64,000 nucleotides of DNA from Vicugna pacos (lineage: Eukaryota; Chordata; Mammalia; Artiodactyla; Camelidae), in contig NC_132992.1 of assembly GCF_048564905.1 (NCBI RefSeq), positions 31,854,501 through 31,918,500 on the forward strand. Reading direction: 5' to 3'. Positions within the stretch are counted from its first letter, which is position 1. Each line of letters begins with the position of its first letter. The translations under genes and the position numbers were made by a program. The notes beneath the pieces were generated by a model that searched no databases, was not told the origin of the DNA, and saw only the letters and a list, made by a program, of their open reading frames with translations. This document shows positions 11,536-21,809 of the stretch, one piece after another.

Positions 11536-12200
11536 AAAGGCTTGAGAAATTTTGAAGCACAATTGTAAGCTAGTAATAGTAAAGACGGGAGAATATTGTG
11601 TGTGAGGAAAAACTAAGCCCTTACCAGCACATGAGAGGAAATCTGCTTCCTGCTGAAGACTCTTTTCAATTAATAGCTCCGTTTGATTCTCTGATTCAAA
11701 CACTAGGATTTTATGATTGTAAAGGGTATATCTTCATTGTCATTGTTTTTATCTTTATCTATGTCATTATTTTTTACCTGTATCTCTCAGAAGAGACTCC
11801 TGGATCAAACAGAGACTCATATAAACAAAACAAAAGAAGGAAAGTTTCAAAGACTAGATATTAGACTTTGCTGATTTTTTTCACTTTTATTACCAAAGCT
11901 TTTTTTAATATCAGGAGCAAATCTGAAATTTCATTTCCCAGGTTCAACATTGTGTCTAAACCACAGAAAGTCACCCTTTCCTCCTCGCTCTCAATCTACC
12001 CCTTTCCAGCCCTTTCTCAGTTCACTTGATGGAAGAGGGTGGGGCTTCCTGTCACAGAGCGTCCCCTGAGCAGGGTTCACTGGGTGAGCTGACAGGTTGG
12101 AGGAGCAGGAACAGTTCCAGAACAAGTCATGACACTCATCACCCAGGAGTGGAGTTATGTATCATACGCTGAAAACATCCCGGCAAGAAGGCGAGGCGTC

Positions 12201-12714
12201 ATGAAGAGGCTGGTGGGCGCTGTGCTGGGGCTTCTGTGTGCCCAGGTTTGCTGTGAGTTGGGGCTGCCCCGCAGGGAATCTGCAGGACTGAGCAGCTGCA
12301 GTATAGTTGTGGGGGGAGGGAGGGGAGCTGAGGAGTCTTGCAGACTTTCTAGTCTTCTCATCATCCCTGACGGCACTTTCAGGATTTTGTAGGAGCTAGT
12401 TACCCTCACCTGTGACTGTTTCTCTGTTTCTCATCAGGTGTGACAGGGGAGGATGTGGAGCAGAGTCCTCCAGTCCTGAGTCTCCAGGAGGGAGCCCCCT
12501 CCACGCTGTGGTGCAAGTTTTCCACCACTGTGTCCAATCTGAACTGGTATCGTCAGAACCCCGGGGGCCGCCTCATCCACCTGTTTTCCGTTGCTTCAGG
12601 GACGAAGCGCGATGGAAGATTCAGTGCCACGACAGACACGCAAGAACGCCGCAGCGCCTTGAACGTTTCCTCTTCCCAGACCACAGACTCAGCCACTTAC
12701 TTCTGTGCTGTGAG
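12201..12714 (+). CDS. TRAV22: TRAV22 T-cell receptor alpha variable segment, copy A
   Basis: Leader exon 12,201-12,252 encodes MKRLVGAVLGLLCAQVC, nearly the human TRAV22 leader, with a GTGAGT donor. The V exon 12,438-12,714 reads CVTGEDVEQSPPVLSLQEG, first cysteine in TLWCKFSTTVSNLNWY, FR2 RQNPGGRLIHLFSVASGTK, FR3 DGRFSATTDTQERRSALNVS and second cysteine in SATYFCAVS. An in-frame ATG 72 bp upstream would lengthen the leader, but copy B lacks it and the family starts at MKR. Frame, splice sites and recombination signal are all intact, so it should be functional. A block TGGGGCTTCCTGTCACA about 160 bp upstream is kept in copy B and may belong to the promoter (ETS-like TTCCTG). Confidence 0.95.
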
Positions 12715-12753
12715 CACAGTGCTCCCCGGGCACCTGCAGCCTGAACACAAACC
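12715..12753 (+). other. 23-RSS of TRAV22 copy A
   Basis: Canonical heptamer CACAGTG, exact 23-base spacer and nonamer ACACAAACC. Confidence 0.95.
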
Positions 12754-12842
12754 CTCAGCGGGCTCGGCCCCCTCCAGCCACAGTCTCACCGTGAGGCCCC
12801 ACACTCATTTGTAGGGCTTGTTAGTCCTCACCTATACTGACA

Positions 12843-13705
12843 CAGCTTTTTTTGTTGTTGAAGTCCAGTCAGTTACAGTGTGTCTGTCTCTGGTGTACAG
12901 CACAGTATCCCAGTCACGCATATAGATGCATATTATTTTTTCATATTATTTTTCCATTAAAGGTTGTTACAAGATATTGAACATAGTTTCCTGTGCTATA
13001 CAAAAGTAACTTTTTTCCTTTTTCAGTTTTATTAGGTTCAGTTATTAAAATTTGACTGCACATATCCATTATATTACATGTAAATTCATATATACAATAT
13101 ACTACACTTTTTTTTTAGTTTATATATATGTACTAATAGAAACTTTTTTTAAAATCTATGTTTATATATAGTGGCTAACATTTGTAAATCTCAAACTCCC
13201 AAATTTATCCCCTCCCACTCCCTTTTCCTGATAACCATAAGATTGTTCACTAAGTCTGCAAGTCTGTTTCTATTTGATAGATGAGTTCATAATGTCCCTT
13301 CTTTTTTTTTTTTAGATACCACATATAAGTGATATCATATGGTATTTTTGTTTCTCTTCATGGCTGACTTCACTTAGAATGACAATCTCCAGGTCCATCC
13401 ATGTTGCTGAAATTGGCATTATTTTATTCTTTTTTATGGCAGAGTAGTATTCCATTGTATAAATATACCACTGCTTCTGTATCCAGTCATCTGTTGATGT
13501 ACATTTAGGTTGCTTCCATATCTTGCATACTATAAATAGCCAATATGGAAAACAGTATAGATTCCTTGAAAAAACTGAAGAGTTAGCATATGATCCAGCA
13601 ATCCCACTCCTGGGCATATATCCAGAGAAAACTCTAAATCAAAACATACATGCACCCCATTGTTGATAACAATACTATCTACAACAGCGAAGAGATGGAT
13701 AACTT
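12843..13705 (-). mobile_element. 5'-inverted (twin-primed) L1 insertion
   Basis: From 12,843 to about 13,535 the minus strand holds the L1 3' UTR and the end of ORF2; its translation contains KQWYIYTMEYYSAIKKNKI and ATWMDLEIVILSEVSHEEK. From about 13,540 to 13,700 the adjacent upstream part of the same ORF2 lies in the opposite (+) orientation, with [17 protein letters not shown] recognisable. The two pieces abut at the same ORF2 position, the signature of twin priming. A T-rich run at 12,846 marks the poly(A) end. The element is missing at the matching place in copy B, so it inserted after the duplication or was lost there. Confidence 0.82.
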
Positions 13706-14092
13706 AAAAAGAATTGTTTTTCTTCTACACTCAGAACAAACCTAACATCAAGGACGTCTGTTTTTATTTGAAATGTAACATCAGCAAAAGTAGTTGACAT
13801 GATATCACAGCTTATTCCATCATCCTTTATGATGATTGGAAAATGAATTTCACTTTGTAGCTCATTCCTGTCAGAATAGTGATGTTGCTGCTCGGTACTC
13901 CTCTAAGCCACGGGTTTCAAAGTCAGCCTTTTCAAGCAGTTAAGGATTATTTTAAGGTGATTTTGTCCACATGGCAATGAGAGTGCTCATTGCATCAAGA
14001 ACACATCATTTTAAAAGTCTCAATAAATGACATGTTACCCAGTTTAAAAATGAGCAAAATATTTAATCAGAATCTTTATAAAAGATATATAC
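13706..14092. other. Intergenic DNA, copy A only
   Basis: No gene or clear repeat. It has no obvious partner in copy B, where an L1 occupies the corresponding interval. Confidence 0.45.
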
Positions 14093-14325
14093 TCTACAGC
14101 AAGAATCAATGAAATATGTCCCATGAGCCAAATCCATCCAGGCACCTATTTCTGTAAATAAAATTTTATTGGAACATAGCAATTCCCATTTTTAAAATGT
14201 ATTATCAATGGCTTCTTTCATGCTGCAAATGGCAGAGTCTAGTAGTCGCAACCCAGACTGAATGGCCTGCAAAACCAAAAATATTTAGTGTTCTACCTAC
14301 TATGGTAAAAGTTTGCAAACCCCTG
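14093..14325. mobile_element. Non-autonomous hAT-Charlie-type (MER1-group) DNA transposon
   Basis: The sequence runs from CTACAGCAAGAATC to GTTTGCAAACCCCTG, with the internal phrases AAATTTTATTGGAACATAGC and GAATGGCCTGCAAAACC typical of the MER1-group family ending in AAACCCCTG. It is about 233 bp. The same copy occurs in duplication copy B, so it predates the duplication. Confidence 0.65.
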
Positions 14326-14544
14326 TTCAACATCTTTAGCCATCAGGGAAATTCAAATTACTACCACAACGAGATAACTATAACCCTTTATGTTGGCTAA
14401 AAATAAAAAGATAACTATTTCAATTGTTGACAAAAAGGGACAAAAACTGTCTAATTTAAAAACTATTTAGATTCATGTTCTCTTCAGTGTGAAGGGCTCT
14501 TTTGAGCTGATGTTGATATTATGGGAAGAAAGATGGCCCTATGC

Positions 14545-14650
14545 AGTGATTCTGCCTGAGGACCAATTTCTCAACAAGGGCTAATCTTCTGTCTAAGGAA
14601 ATGATTGGTGGAAGAAGACTCAGTCACTTATTTCATTGCTCTGATTCACG
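14545..14650 (+). pseudogene. Remnant of a V-exon relic (copy A, internally deleted)
   Basis: This is the copy A partner of the longer relic at 52,050. Only a piece matching the end of FR3 remains (CTCAACAAGGGCTAATCTTC and the EEDSVTYFIAL-like tail), joined to the shared upstream sequence GAGGACCAATTTC. About 150 bp that would carry CDR1 to CDR2 is missing. On its own it could not be recognised; the call rests on alignment to copy B. Confidence 0.5.
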
Positions 14651-15109
14651 CATGGTTGATGAACATGAATTTTTAAGAAGCTGTGGATGATGTTTCAATG
14701 TAACTTCTCTCTATGGCCACCAAGGGGCAATGCCGCTTCGGAGAAGACTGTGTCCCACACACAGATGTAGAATATTATGCAAATAACCAGAAATTATTCT
14801 TTGAAAATCTAACAAATTACTATCTCCTATTTTCCTTCAATTTACATCTATCGATCACGTATGTGAATGTATGTGTGTATGTGTGTATCCATCCGTCTAC
14901 CTAAATAGTATTTGTGTATGTTCTAGCCTTATATTTTTAAAAAGATGACTATGGAAATCAACACTTTTTGAATAATACAAGTTGTTCTTCAAGATGAAGA
15001 CCAAAATAAATTCTCTAACATAAATGTATAATGTTTTCACTCAGATTCAGTACAGTCCCTTAGCTACTGAGTGAATCTGCGCCCAGAATTCTCTTACCCC
15101 ATTTCTCTT

Positions 15110-15415
15110 TACCGGGAAATGTAATAGTGGTGTAAGTCCCAGCTCAAGCACCCCCTCCATCAGAAACATTCTCTGTCTGAGCCCAGAAGCAGAGCTCGTT
15201 ACAGTTTTCTTTGTCACATCATATAGATATGCATTTCACTTTAGTAGCTTTTATCTGAATATACTTAAGTATTGGGACTCAGCTGACTGAAGACTAGGAT
15301 CATGTCAATTTGGGGAATGAGACCAATGTATTGACCATTTAGTAGGCGCTTCGTAGCAGTCAGTATATATATATTGCAGATATGCATTAATGAATGAATA
15401 AATGAAAAAGAAAAC
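15110..15415 (+). mobile_element. L2 LINE 3' end (copy A)
   Basis: The order CCAGCTCAAGCACCCCCTCC, then a CTGAGCCC...GTTACAG stretch, then TTTAGTAGGCGCTTCGTAGC and a final AATGAATGAATAAATGAA follows the L2 3' terminus. It is shared with copy B at 52,795-53,110. Confidence 0.6.
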
Positions 15416-16666
15416 ATATCAGAAGTTTAGCAAACAATGCCCAGTTCCCTCCGAGTGCAGGGGTAGAATGGGGTTAGCCTGAGGGGTGGGCGCTCTGACC
15501 ATTGTCTCCTGTTGGACCATGATGATGTTTTACTTTAGCAGGATTTGAGATGACATCAAAAACAGAAACATCACATTCTCTCTGTGCTTCGGGGGAAAAA
15601 TGTGCTCCCTATTTCTTTTAACTTCTATTATTTATAATGCAGATCAGTGCTATTTTTAGGGCTGCTTTGTAATTATCCTCAATTTCTACCTCTATATTCT
15701 GTTGTGTTAACATCGAAAGCCAAACTGATTCCTCACAGTTTTATATCTTGCCTATGAGGATAAAGTGTGAACAAAATGTTAAATGTTTGTTCAAACTCAG
15801 AATAAGAACTACCAAAATGTTATATTCCTGAATGTATTCCTAAGATCTACCAAAAATGTTGTATTCTTGAATTTCTTCATGGCCCCATATCTTCCAAAGT
15901 CAGCAGAATTTTTCGATCTTCTATCCATTTGGAAAAGAAAACTCTTCCAGAACAGATAATTCTAGTACTTCTTAATTTCTTTTCTCCATATATATTATTA
16001 GAAATATTTCCTTTGCTTGGTATACACATTATAGAAAAAAATATAAAAAAATTGAAAGTGATTTAATTATATTTTGTCTTTTCTTAGGGTGGAATAAAAT
16101 CTGGACACATCTGTAAGATGGAAATAAAACTTAAGTTCCCTGAGGGCAAAAGAACTATATATTCTCTCTGTCCTGATCCATGGCCTTCGCTTATAATGCT
16201 ATATTGTGCCCCTTGTGTGTCCTCAATGAACTGTAATGAGTATTTATAATAAAAGAGAAATGCCTCTCTACAAGCTGATCTTGTGAATTTGTGGGATTCC
16301 GTTTTTTCCCTGTTGTAAAATAGTGTTACTCCTATTAACACTTCAAGCTGTTCTGGTGCATTATTTTAATATTCTAGATGTGAAGAAACGGAAGCTGAGG
16401 AATGGAGGAGGGAAATTTGAAACTGATCTTTATCCATGTGTAAGGATGGGATTTCTGATTCCCAATGAATGTAATTTTCTGCTTTTCTAAGTAAGAGCAA
16501 AATAAGGAAATGCTTGCTTTGAGGAAAATAGTTCTAAGTGAAAGCACTTGTGAGAGGGTGGAGCCCGTTGAAAAAAATTGAAACGAGAACTTAAAGTCAG
16601 CTTCCTCGCTGGCTGAGAGGACCAGAGGCCCACCTGCGCTGTCACTGAGCTTTGGTGCCTGGAAAA
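15416..16666. other. Conserved duplicated intergenic DNA before TRAV23
   Basis: No gene. It aligns with 53,111-54,307. The last 120 bp contain GTGAGAGGGTGGAGCC, kept in copy B as GTGAGAGGGTGGGGCC, the likely TRAV23 proximal promoter. Confidence 0.5.
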
Positions 16667-17172
16667 ATGGACAAGTTTCTGGGAGCATTATTTTTAATTC
16701 TGTGGCTTCAAGTAAGCTGTGAGTTATGGAAGAGAAACTCTAGGCTATGTCATAAATTTGCAGGAATGAGAAATGGGGGTGTGGACAAATTCATGCAGGT
16801 AGAAACTTTAAGACAGAAATATGAATTTGTGAACCTAACGACTTTTTTCTTTTTGTTCAGGGGTGAGTGGACAACAGAATGTAAAAAGTGAGCAACAGCA
16901 GGTGAAACAGAGCCCTCAGCCCCTGGTAGTCTACGAAGGAGCAATTTCAGTTCTGAACTGTACTTATGAGAATGACGCATTTGACTAATTCCCATGGTAC
17001 CGGCAATACCCTGGTCAAGGCCCTGAATTCTTGATAGCCAAAAGTTCAGGTGGGAATAAAAAGGAAGATGGAAGATTCACAGTTTCCTCCAATAAAAGTG
17101 CCAAACACTTCTCATTGCACATCAAGGACTCCCAGCCTGGAGACGCAGCCACCTACTTCTGTGCAGCAAATG
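16667..17172 (+). pseudogene. TRAV23: TRAV23 V pseudogene, copy A (in-frame stop)
   Basis: Leader exon 16,667-16,718 (MDKFLGALFLILWLQVS) with GTGAGT donor matches human TRAV23/DV6. V exon 16,861-17,172 begins [20 protein letters not shown], with first cysteine in [11 protein letters not shown]2 [21 protein letters not shown]3 [19 protein letters not shown] and second cysteine in [13 protein letters not shown] at 16,986-16,988 interrupts CDR1/FR2, where copy B reads FNYFSWY. This is the only clear lesion, so the loss looks recent; FR2-FR3 is almost identical to copy B. Human TRAV23 can also serve as a delta V segment, so the ancestral gene may have been shared by alpha and delta chains. Confidence 0.93.
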
Positions 17173-17211
17173 CACAGAGCTCCCCAGGCACCTGCAGCCT
17201 GTACCCAAACC
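17173..17211 (+). other. 23-RSS of TRAV23 copy A
   Basis: Heptamer CACAGAG (sixth base A instead of T), 23-base spacer and nonamer ACCCAAACC. Copy B has exactly the same signal. Confidence 0.88.
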
Positions 17212-17579
17212 TGCAGCCGGGACTCCATCCAAACCCTGATGTGTAGATGAAATATTCACACACACAGACACACACATACTCCGTTAGTCCATACAAAAAT
17301 CTTAGTACATTTTAAAAAACTAAAGTTATGCAGAATTTCTACCTTGACCAAAAGTGATATTGATTTAGAAAATCAATCACAAAAAATTCTCTCTAGAAAC
17401 TCCCAAATACTTGGAATTTAGACACGAAGTTTTAAAATAACCCATTAATTAAAGAAGTGATTACAATGGCTATTAGAAAATATTTAGAAAGAAGATATAG
17501 TGAAAACACATACAAATAAGTATATATGAGACACGGCTAAAATACTAGGTAAAAGCATATTTATCTTTTAAGTACTTAT

Positions 17580-18909
17580 ATTATTATCAATGAAAAAGGG
17601 TTGCACACCAAAAGAAGACAGAAAAAGAAGAACAAATTAAACCCAACATAATCTAAAAGAAAAAAAAATTAAAAATTCAAATTGGTGAACCCTAAAGCAT
17701 ACTATAGAGATATTCATGAAGTGCCAAGTTAATTATTTTAAAATGATTAATAAAATTGATATAATTCTGGCTAGAATTATCAACGGAGTTATCAATGGAA
17801 TAAAAGACAATACAAAATACAAATATAAGGAATGAAAAAGAAAATCATATACAAATTCTATAATGCTAAAAGATAATAAAAGTGTATTATTAACAATTTT
17901 ATTCCAGTGAATAAGAATACAGAAGCAGACCCACACAAGTGAGGAAACCTGTTTTTTTGACAAGGTGGAAAGACAATTCAATGAAGGAAAAGTGGTCAGA
18001 TCAGCAAATGATGCTGCAACAATTGGATATTCATACACAAATAACTGAAATTTGGGGTAAATGTAACACTTGTTAGAAAAATTTGAGGACAGCCTCAAAA
18101 TGGATCATGCATCCAAGTGTAAAATGTAAAACTATAAATCCTTTAGGTAAGAGCCTAAGAAAAGTTTTATGGCTTCACGCTAGACGAAATAGTTTTAGAC
18201 GTGATACCAAACGCACACTCCATTAAAAAATAAATAAATTAGATTTCTTCAAAATTAAAAATGTTTGCTCTGTGAAAGACATTATTAAGAGAGTGAAAAA
18301 GACAAACTACAGATTGGCAGGAAATATTTGTAAAACATATGTTTATCAAAGGTCTGGTATTCAGAATATGATGAATTCTCTAAACTCAGCAGGAAGAGAC
18401 AAGCAGCCCAGGTATGAAATGAACAGAGGACTTACAAAGACACTTCATCACAGAACATATGTGATAGGAAAATAAACCAATAAATAAGAACATGAACAAA
18501 TGTTCAACATCATTAGCCGCTAAAGAAGCACAAATTAAAGCCACAGCGAGCCACTCCACATCTATCAGAAGGGCTAAAATAAAACATACTGACAATGCCA
18601 AGTCTTGGCAAGGTTGCAGGAAATTGAATCACTCATACATTGCTGGTGGGTGAGTGGTCCAGTCATTCTGGAAAACAGTTCAACAGTTTCACATTAAGTT
18701 AAACATCCGCTTACCTTACGGCCCAGCAATCGCAATTCTGTGTATTTATATGTGAAGAATGAAAGACTTCTGATCACACAGAGATCTGTACATGAATATT
18801 CATGGTAGCTATATTTGGGATGGCCCCAAACTAGAAGCCACCGAAATATTTTGAATTAGATAAATGGATAAATATACTTTAGTGCATCCACACAGTGAGA
18901 TATTACTTG
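17580..18909 (+). mobile_element. Old L1 ORF2, sense, 5' part (copy A)
   Basis: Sense ORF2 phrases occur in order: GACAAGGTGGAAAGACAATT near 17,958, AATGTTTGCTCTGTGAAAGA near 18,259 and ATGTTCAACATCATTAGCCG near 18,500. Many stops are present. The element is split by a Tigger-type transposon and resumes at 19,398. The whole arrangement recurs in copy B. Confidence 0.75.
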
Positions 18910-18911
18910 TA

Positions 18912-19395
18912 GATCTTCCTCAACTTATGATGGAGTTAGATCCCAATAAACCATTGTAAGTTGAAAATATCATAAGTCAAAAATGCATTTAATACACAAA
19001 ACTATGCAACATCACAGTTTAGCCTAGCCTGGCCTCCTTTAAATGTGCACAACACTTACATTATCCTCCTATTGAGAAAAATCATCTAACACAAGGTCTA
19101 TTTTATACTAAAGTGTTGAAAATCTCATGTAATTTATTGGGCACTGTGCTGAAAGTGAAGAACAGAATGGTTGAGTGGGTACAGAATGGCTCTAAGTGTA
19201 CCATGGATTGTTTCACCCTGGCGATCCCGGGGCTGGCTGGGCGCTCAGCTTGGTGTCCCTGCCCAGCATCAGCAGAGAATATCACACCACATGTCACTAG
19301 CTTGGAAAAGATCAAAATCCAGAATCAAAGTATGGTGTCTACAGAATGCACGTGGCTTTCTGACCGTAATCATAAGCTGAGGAATCACAAGTCTG
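18912..19395. mobile_element. Non-autonomous Tigger-type (TcMar) transposon inside L1
   Basis: A roughly 484-bp element flanked by TA on both sides. Its left part reads CTCAACTTATGATGGAGTTA and ATAAACCATTGTAAGTTGAA, and its right end carries a related inverted sequence (ATCATAAGCTGAGGAATCAC). This is the pogo/Tigger non-autonomous family whose ends contain ACTTACGATGG; MER8 is my best guess for the name. An apparent 108-codon open frame inside it is chance. Confidence 0.6.
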
Positions 19396-19397
19396 TA

Positions 19398-19770
19398 GTG
19401 ACTGAAAGGAACAGACTATTGCCATGTGCGGTAAACTAGGTGGATCCCAAGGGTGTTGTGCTGAGTGAAAAAGTCACACTCAGGAGGCTACATAGTGTGT
19501 GATTGCACTCATTGGATTATTATGATTCCATACATAATGTACGATGTTACCCATACAACATTCTCAAAAGGGAAAAATACAGAGGCAAGAAAGCAATCAG
19601 TTGTTTCCAGGAGTTTGCAGGGGTTGCAGGGGTGGGGAGTGTGTGAAAAGGCAAGTTCTTTAGGGTGATGGAACAGTTGTGTTTCATATTAGTGGTGGTT
19701 ACCAGAACCCATACATGTGATAAAATTTCCTAAAGCTATATATCAAAAAAAAAGTGCATATAAAAATTGA
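19398..19770 (+). mobile_element. Old L1, 3' continuation (copy A)
   Basis: L1 ORF2 end and 3' UTR resume after the transposon with AGTGACTGAAAGGAACAGAC and continue to an A-rich end near 19,745. Confidence 0.65.
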
Positions 19771-21210
19771 CACATCAGAGTAGGATTATTTTAATAATAT
19801 TTTATCAATATCAACTTTTCCAGCATAAATATATATATGTGACATGTATAATTATTACATATAAATATATGTGTTACACATAGAACATCATGCTGCTCCC
19901 CAGGCTGTTGAGGGCATTCCTGGTCTCCTCTGCTTGGTTACAACTAATTTCACACCAGGGCATCAGCTGCATGTCAGGACTCAGAGATGAAATGGGCCAG
20001 AAGACGAGACGTCTCAACTAAATACAAACTCTCTTTCAATATTTGAACTTAAAAGCAAAGAACAGGCACTTTTCTAGACACTCTGTCTGTACTTTCTCTT
20101 CTAGTTGTTTGTTTCCCTTTGGTCCTTTATGTTAATCTATCCATTGAAACAATGAAACCACATGGAAGGTTGACAGCTACATTCTACATGACATGTAACA
20201 TAAAAACTTCAGTCACCAGCTCTGTGCTGTTGACACACACTGAGTGTTTGCAGACCGTAGATACCACATTCTGCAGGAGTGTGTTATAGCACTGGGCCTC
20301 AGAAAGATCTGACATGCTTCTTCACTTTATTTTACAAAGAGAAAACTTACCAGTCACTAACAAGTGAGACTGAACACTTTGGAGCAATGGGATAGAAAAT
20401 GTGACTTTAGGACAATTCTTGGACACATGGTGTAATACGTCCAGTTCTGCTTGTGGAGGGAAGAGGACTGAAAAGCCTGAAACTCTTCAAAATCTGATAA
20501 ATAAGACTCAATGTCAGATTGCAAAAGAAACAAGATGTTATTCTTGTTGGAACTTTACAAAACCCAAGCAACTGAATAGATTCTGAAAGTCAGAAGGACT
20601 GTTTTTTAAATCACATGATGCTAAAGAAACTATTTATTGAAAACCATAAGTAGAGCCCTAGAATCAAGTAAGGAAGGAAGAGATATGTTAATTATTGGGG
20701 ATAAGATGCCTTTCACCACGATGGCAAAGGTCTGTGAGTTTTTAAAAAGAGTCAGTAGGTTCTGGATGGAGAAAAGTAAGTGTAAGCTAAATAAATGGCC
20801 AGGAAGTAGTTTACAAGAAGAGTTCAGAGGCTATACTAAATTCTATTTCAAACAAGCTGGCAAAATTATTCTGCTGAAAATGATCAATATATGTCAACTT
20901 GTTTAATCTGCAGTTCCCCTCAGCTCAAACCTTTCATACGAACTGCTTTTCCCATGCCCCTTTTCAGGTACTGCCTAACTTAATGACCGGGGAAAGACCA
21001 GTAGACAAAGTGAAGGTTTGTGGTGAGCCACGTTATTCCCAGCTGTGCACACAGACCACGTGGTCTATGAACAGCACTCACCCTCCTTCCTGTTTGGGGG
21101 TGGCACATCGGAACCCAGGTACCATGCGCATGTGCTGACAGGGACTCAGATACACAGAGCTCTCAGCTCAGGCAGAACTAAACATATCTGTGCAGCGGAG
21201 CCCATGCCTC
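19771..21210. other. Intergenic DNA and 5' flank of TRDV1 copy A
   Basis: No gene. AT-rich to 19,880, then sequence shared with copy B. Identity to copy B rises sharply at about 20,893, so the last 320 bp before the leader are nearly identical in both copies. They presumably contain the TRDV1 promoter; no TATA box is evident. Confidence 0.55.
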
Positions 21211-21762
21211 ATGCCGCTCTCCAGCCTGCTCGGGGTCTTCCTGGCCCTCATCTTCTCGGGTAAGGATGGTTCCAAACATGGGTGGGAATGTTCAGGATGA
21301 AAGGATTGCACGTGGTACCTCACAGGGACTTGGGGAGGAAAGGAAGATTGGAGAAAAGCAAGCAGATTGTGATGCAATTTGGCTTTTCTTTGGGACCTAA
21401 ATTAGCCTCATTCCTACATTATTCTACTCATGACTTCAGCTCTGTTTTCTCATTTTTCCCACAGGATCAGGAGTGGCCCAGACAGTTACTCAAGACCAGC
21501 CAGCCGTATCCTCTCACGTGGGGGAGACAGTCACCCTGAACTGTCGGTATGAAACAAGTGATAGCATATACTATATTTTTTGGTACAAGCAGTCTGCCAG
21601 TGGAGAGATGACTTTCCTTATTCATCAGGGTTCATCTAGCGGGAATGCCAAGAGAGGCCGCTACTCTGTAAACTTCCGGAAAGCAGAAAAATACCTCAGC
21701 CTCACCATCTCAAACTTACTGCTGAAAGATTCTGCCAAGTACTTCTGTGCTCTCAGAGAAGG
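21211..21762 (+). CDS. TRDV1: TRDV1-type T-cell receptor delta variable segment, copy A
   Basis: Leader exon 21,211-21,259 encodes [16 protein letters not shown], close to the human TRDV1 leader, with GTAAGG donor. V exon 21,465-21,762 begins [18 protein letters not shown] and has the first cysteine in [18 protein letters not shown]2 [21 protein letters not shown]3 [20 protein letters not shown], and second cysteine in [35 protein letters not shown] and DSAKYFCAL are TRDV1 features; TRAV14, 19 and 38 share fewer. Its place between TRAV23 and TRAV24 equals the human position. All signals are intact. The protein would pair with a gamma chain in gamma-delta T cells; joining to J-alpha cannot be excluded from sequence. 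Confidence 0.92.
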
Positions 21763-21801
21763 CACAGTGCTTGAAGTAATAGTACGAGCTGAACAAAAAC
21801 C
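21763..21801 (+). other. 23-RSS of TRDV1 copy A (full consensus)
   Basis: Heptamer CACAGTG, exact 23-base spacer and nonamer ACAAAAACC, identical to the ideal RSS. Confidence 0.96.
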
Positions 21802-21809
21802 CCAGAGCG

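Noticed and set aside
12129-12200. Upstream in-frame ATG extending the TRAV22 leader by 24 codons
   Set aside because: Absent in copy B and the family leader begins MKR; the extension is not signal-peptide-like.
17733-18098. 121-codon minus-strand open frame with hydrophobic stretches
   Set aside because: Antisense of an old sense-oriented L1 ORF2; membrane-like composition comes from AT-rich codons.
19113-19439. 108-codon open frame
   Set aside because: Lies in a Tigger-type transposon and adjoining L1; its copy B partner is not open.
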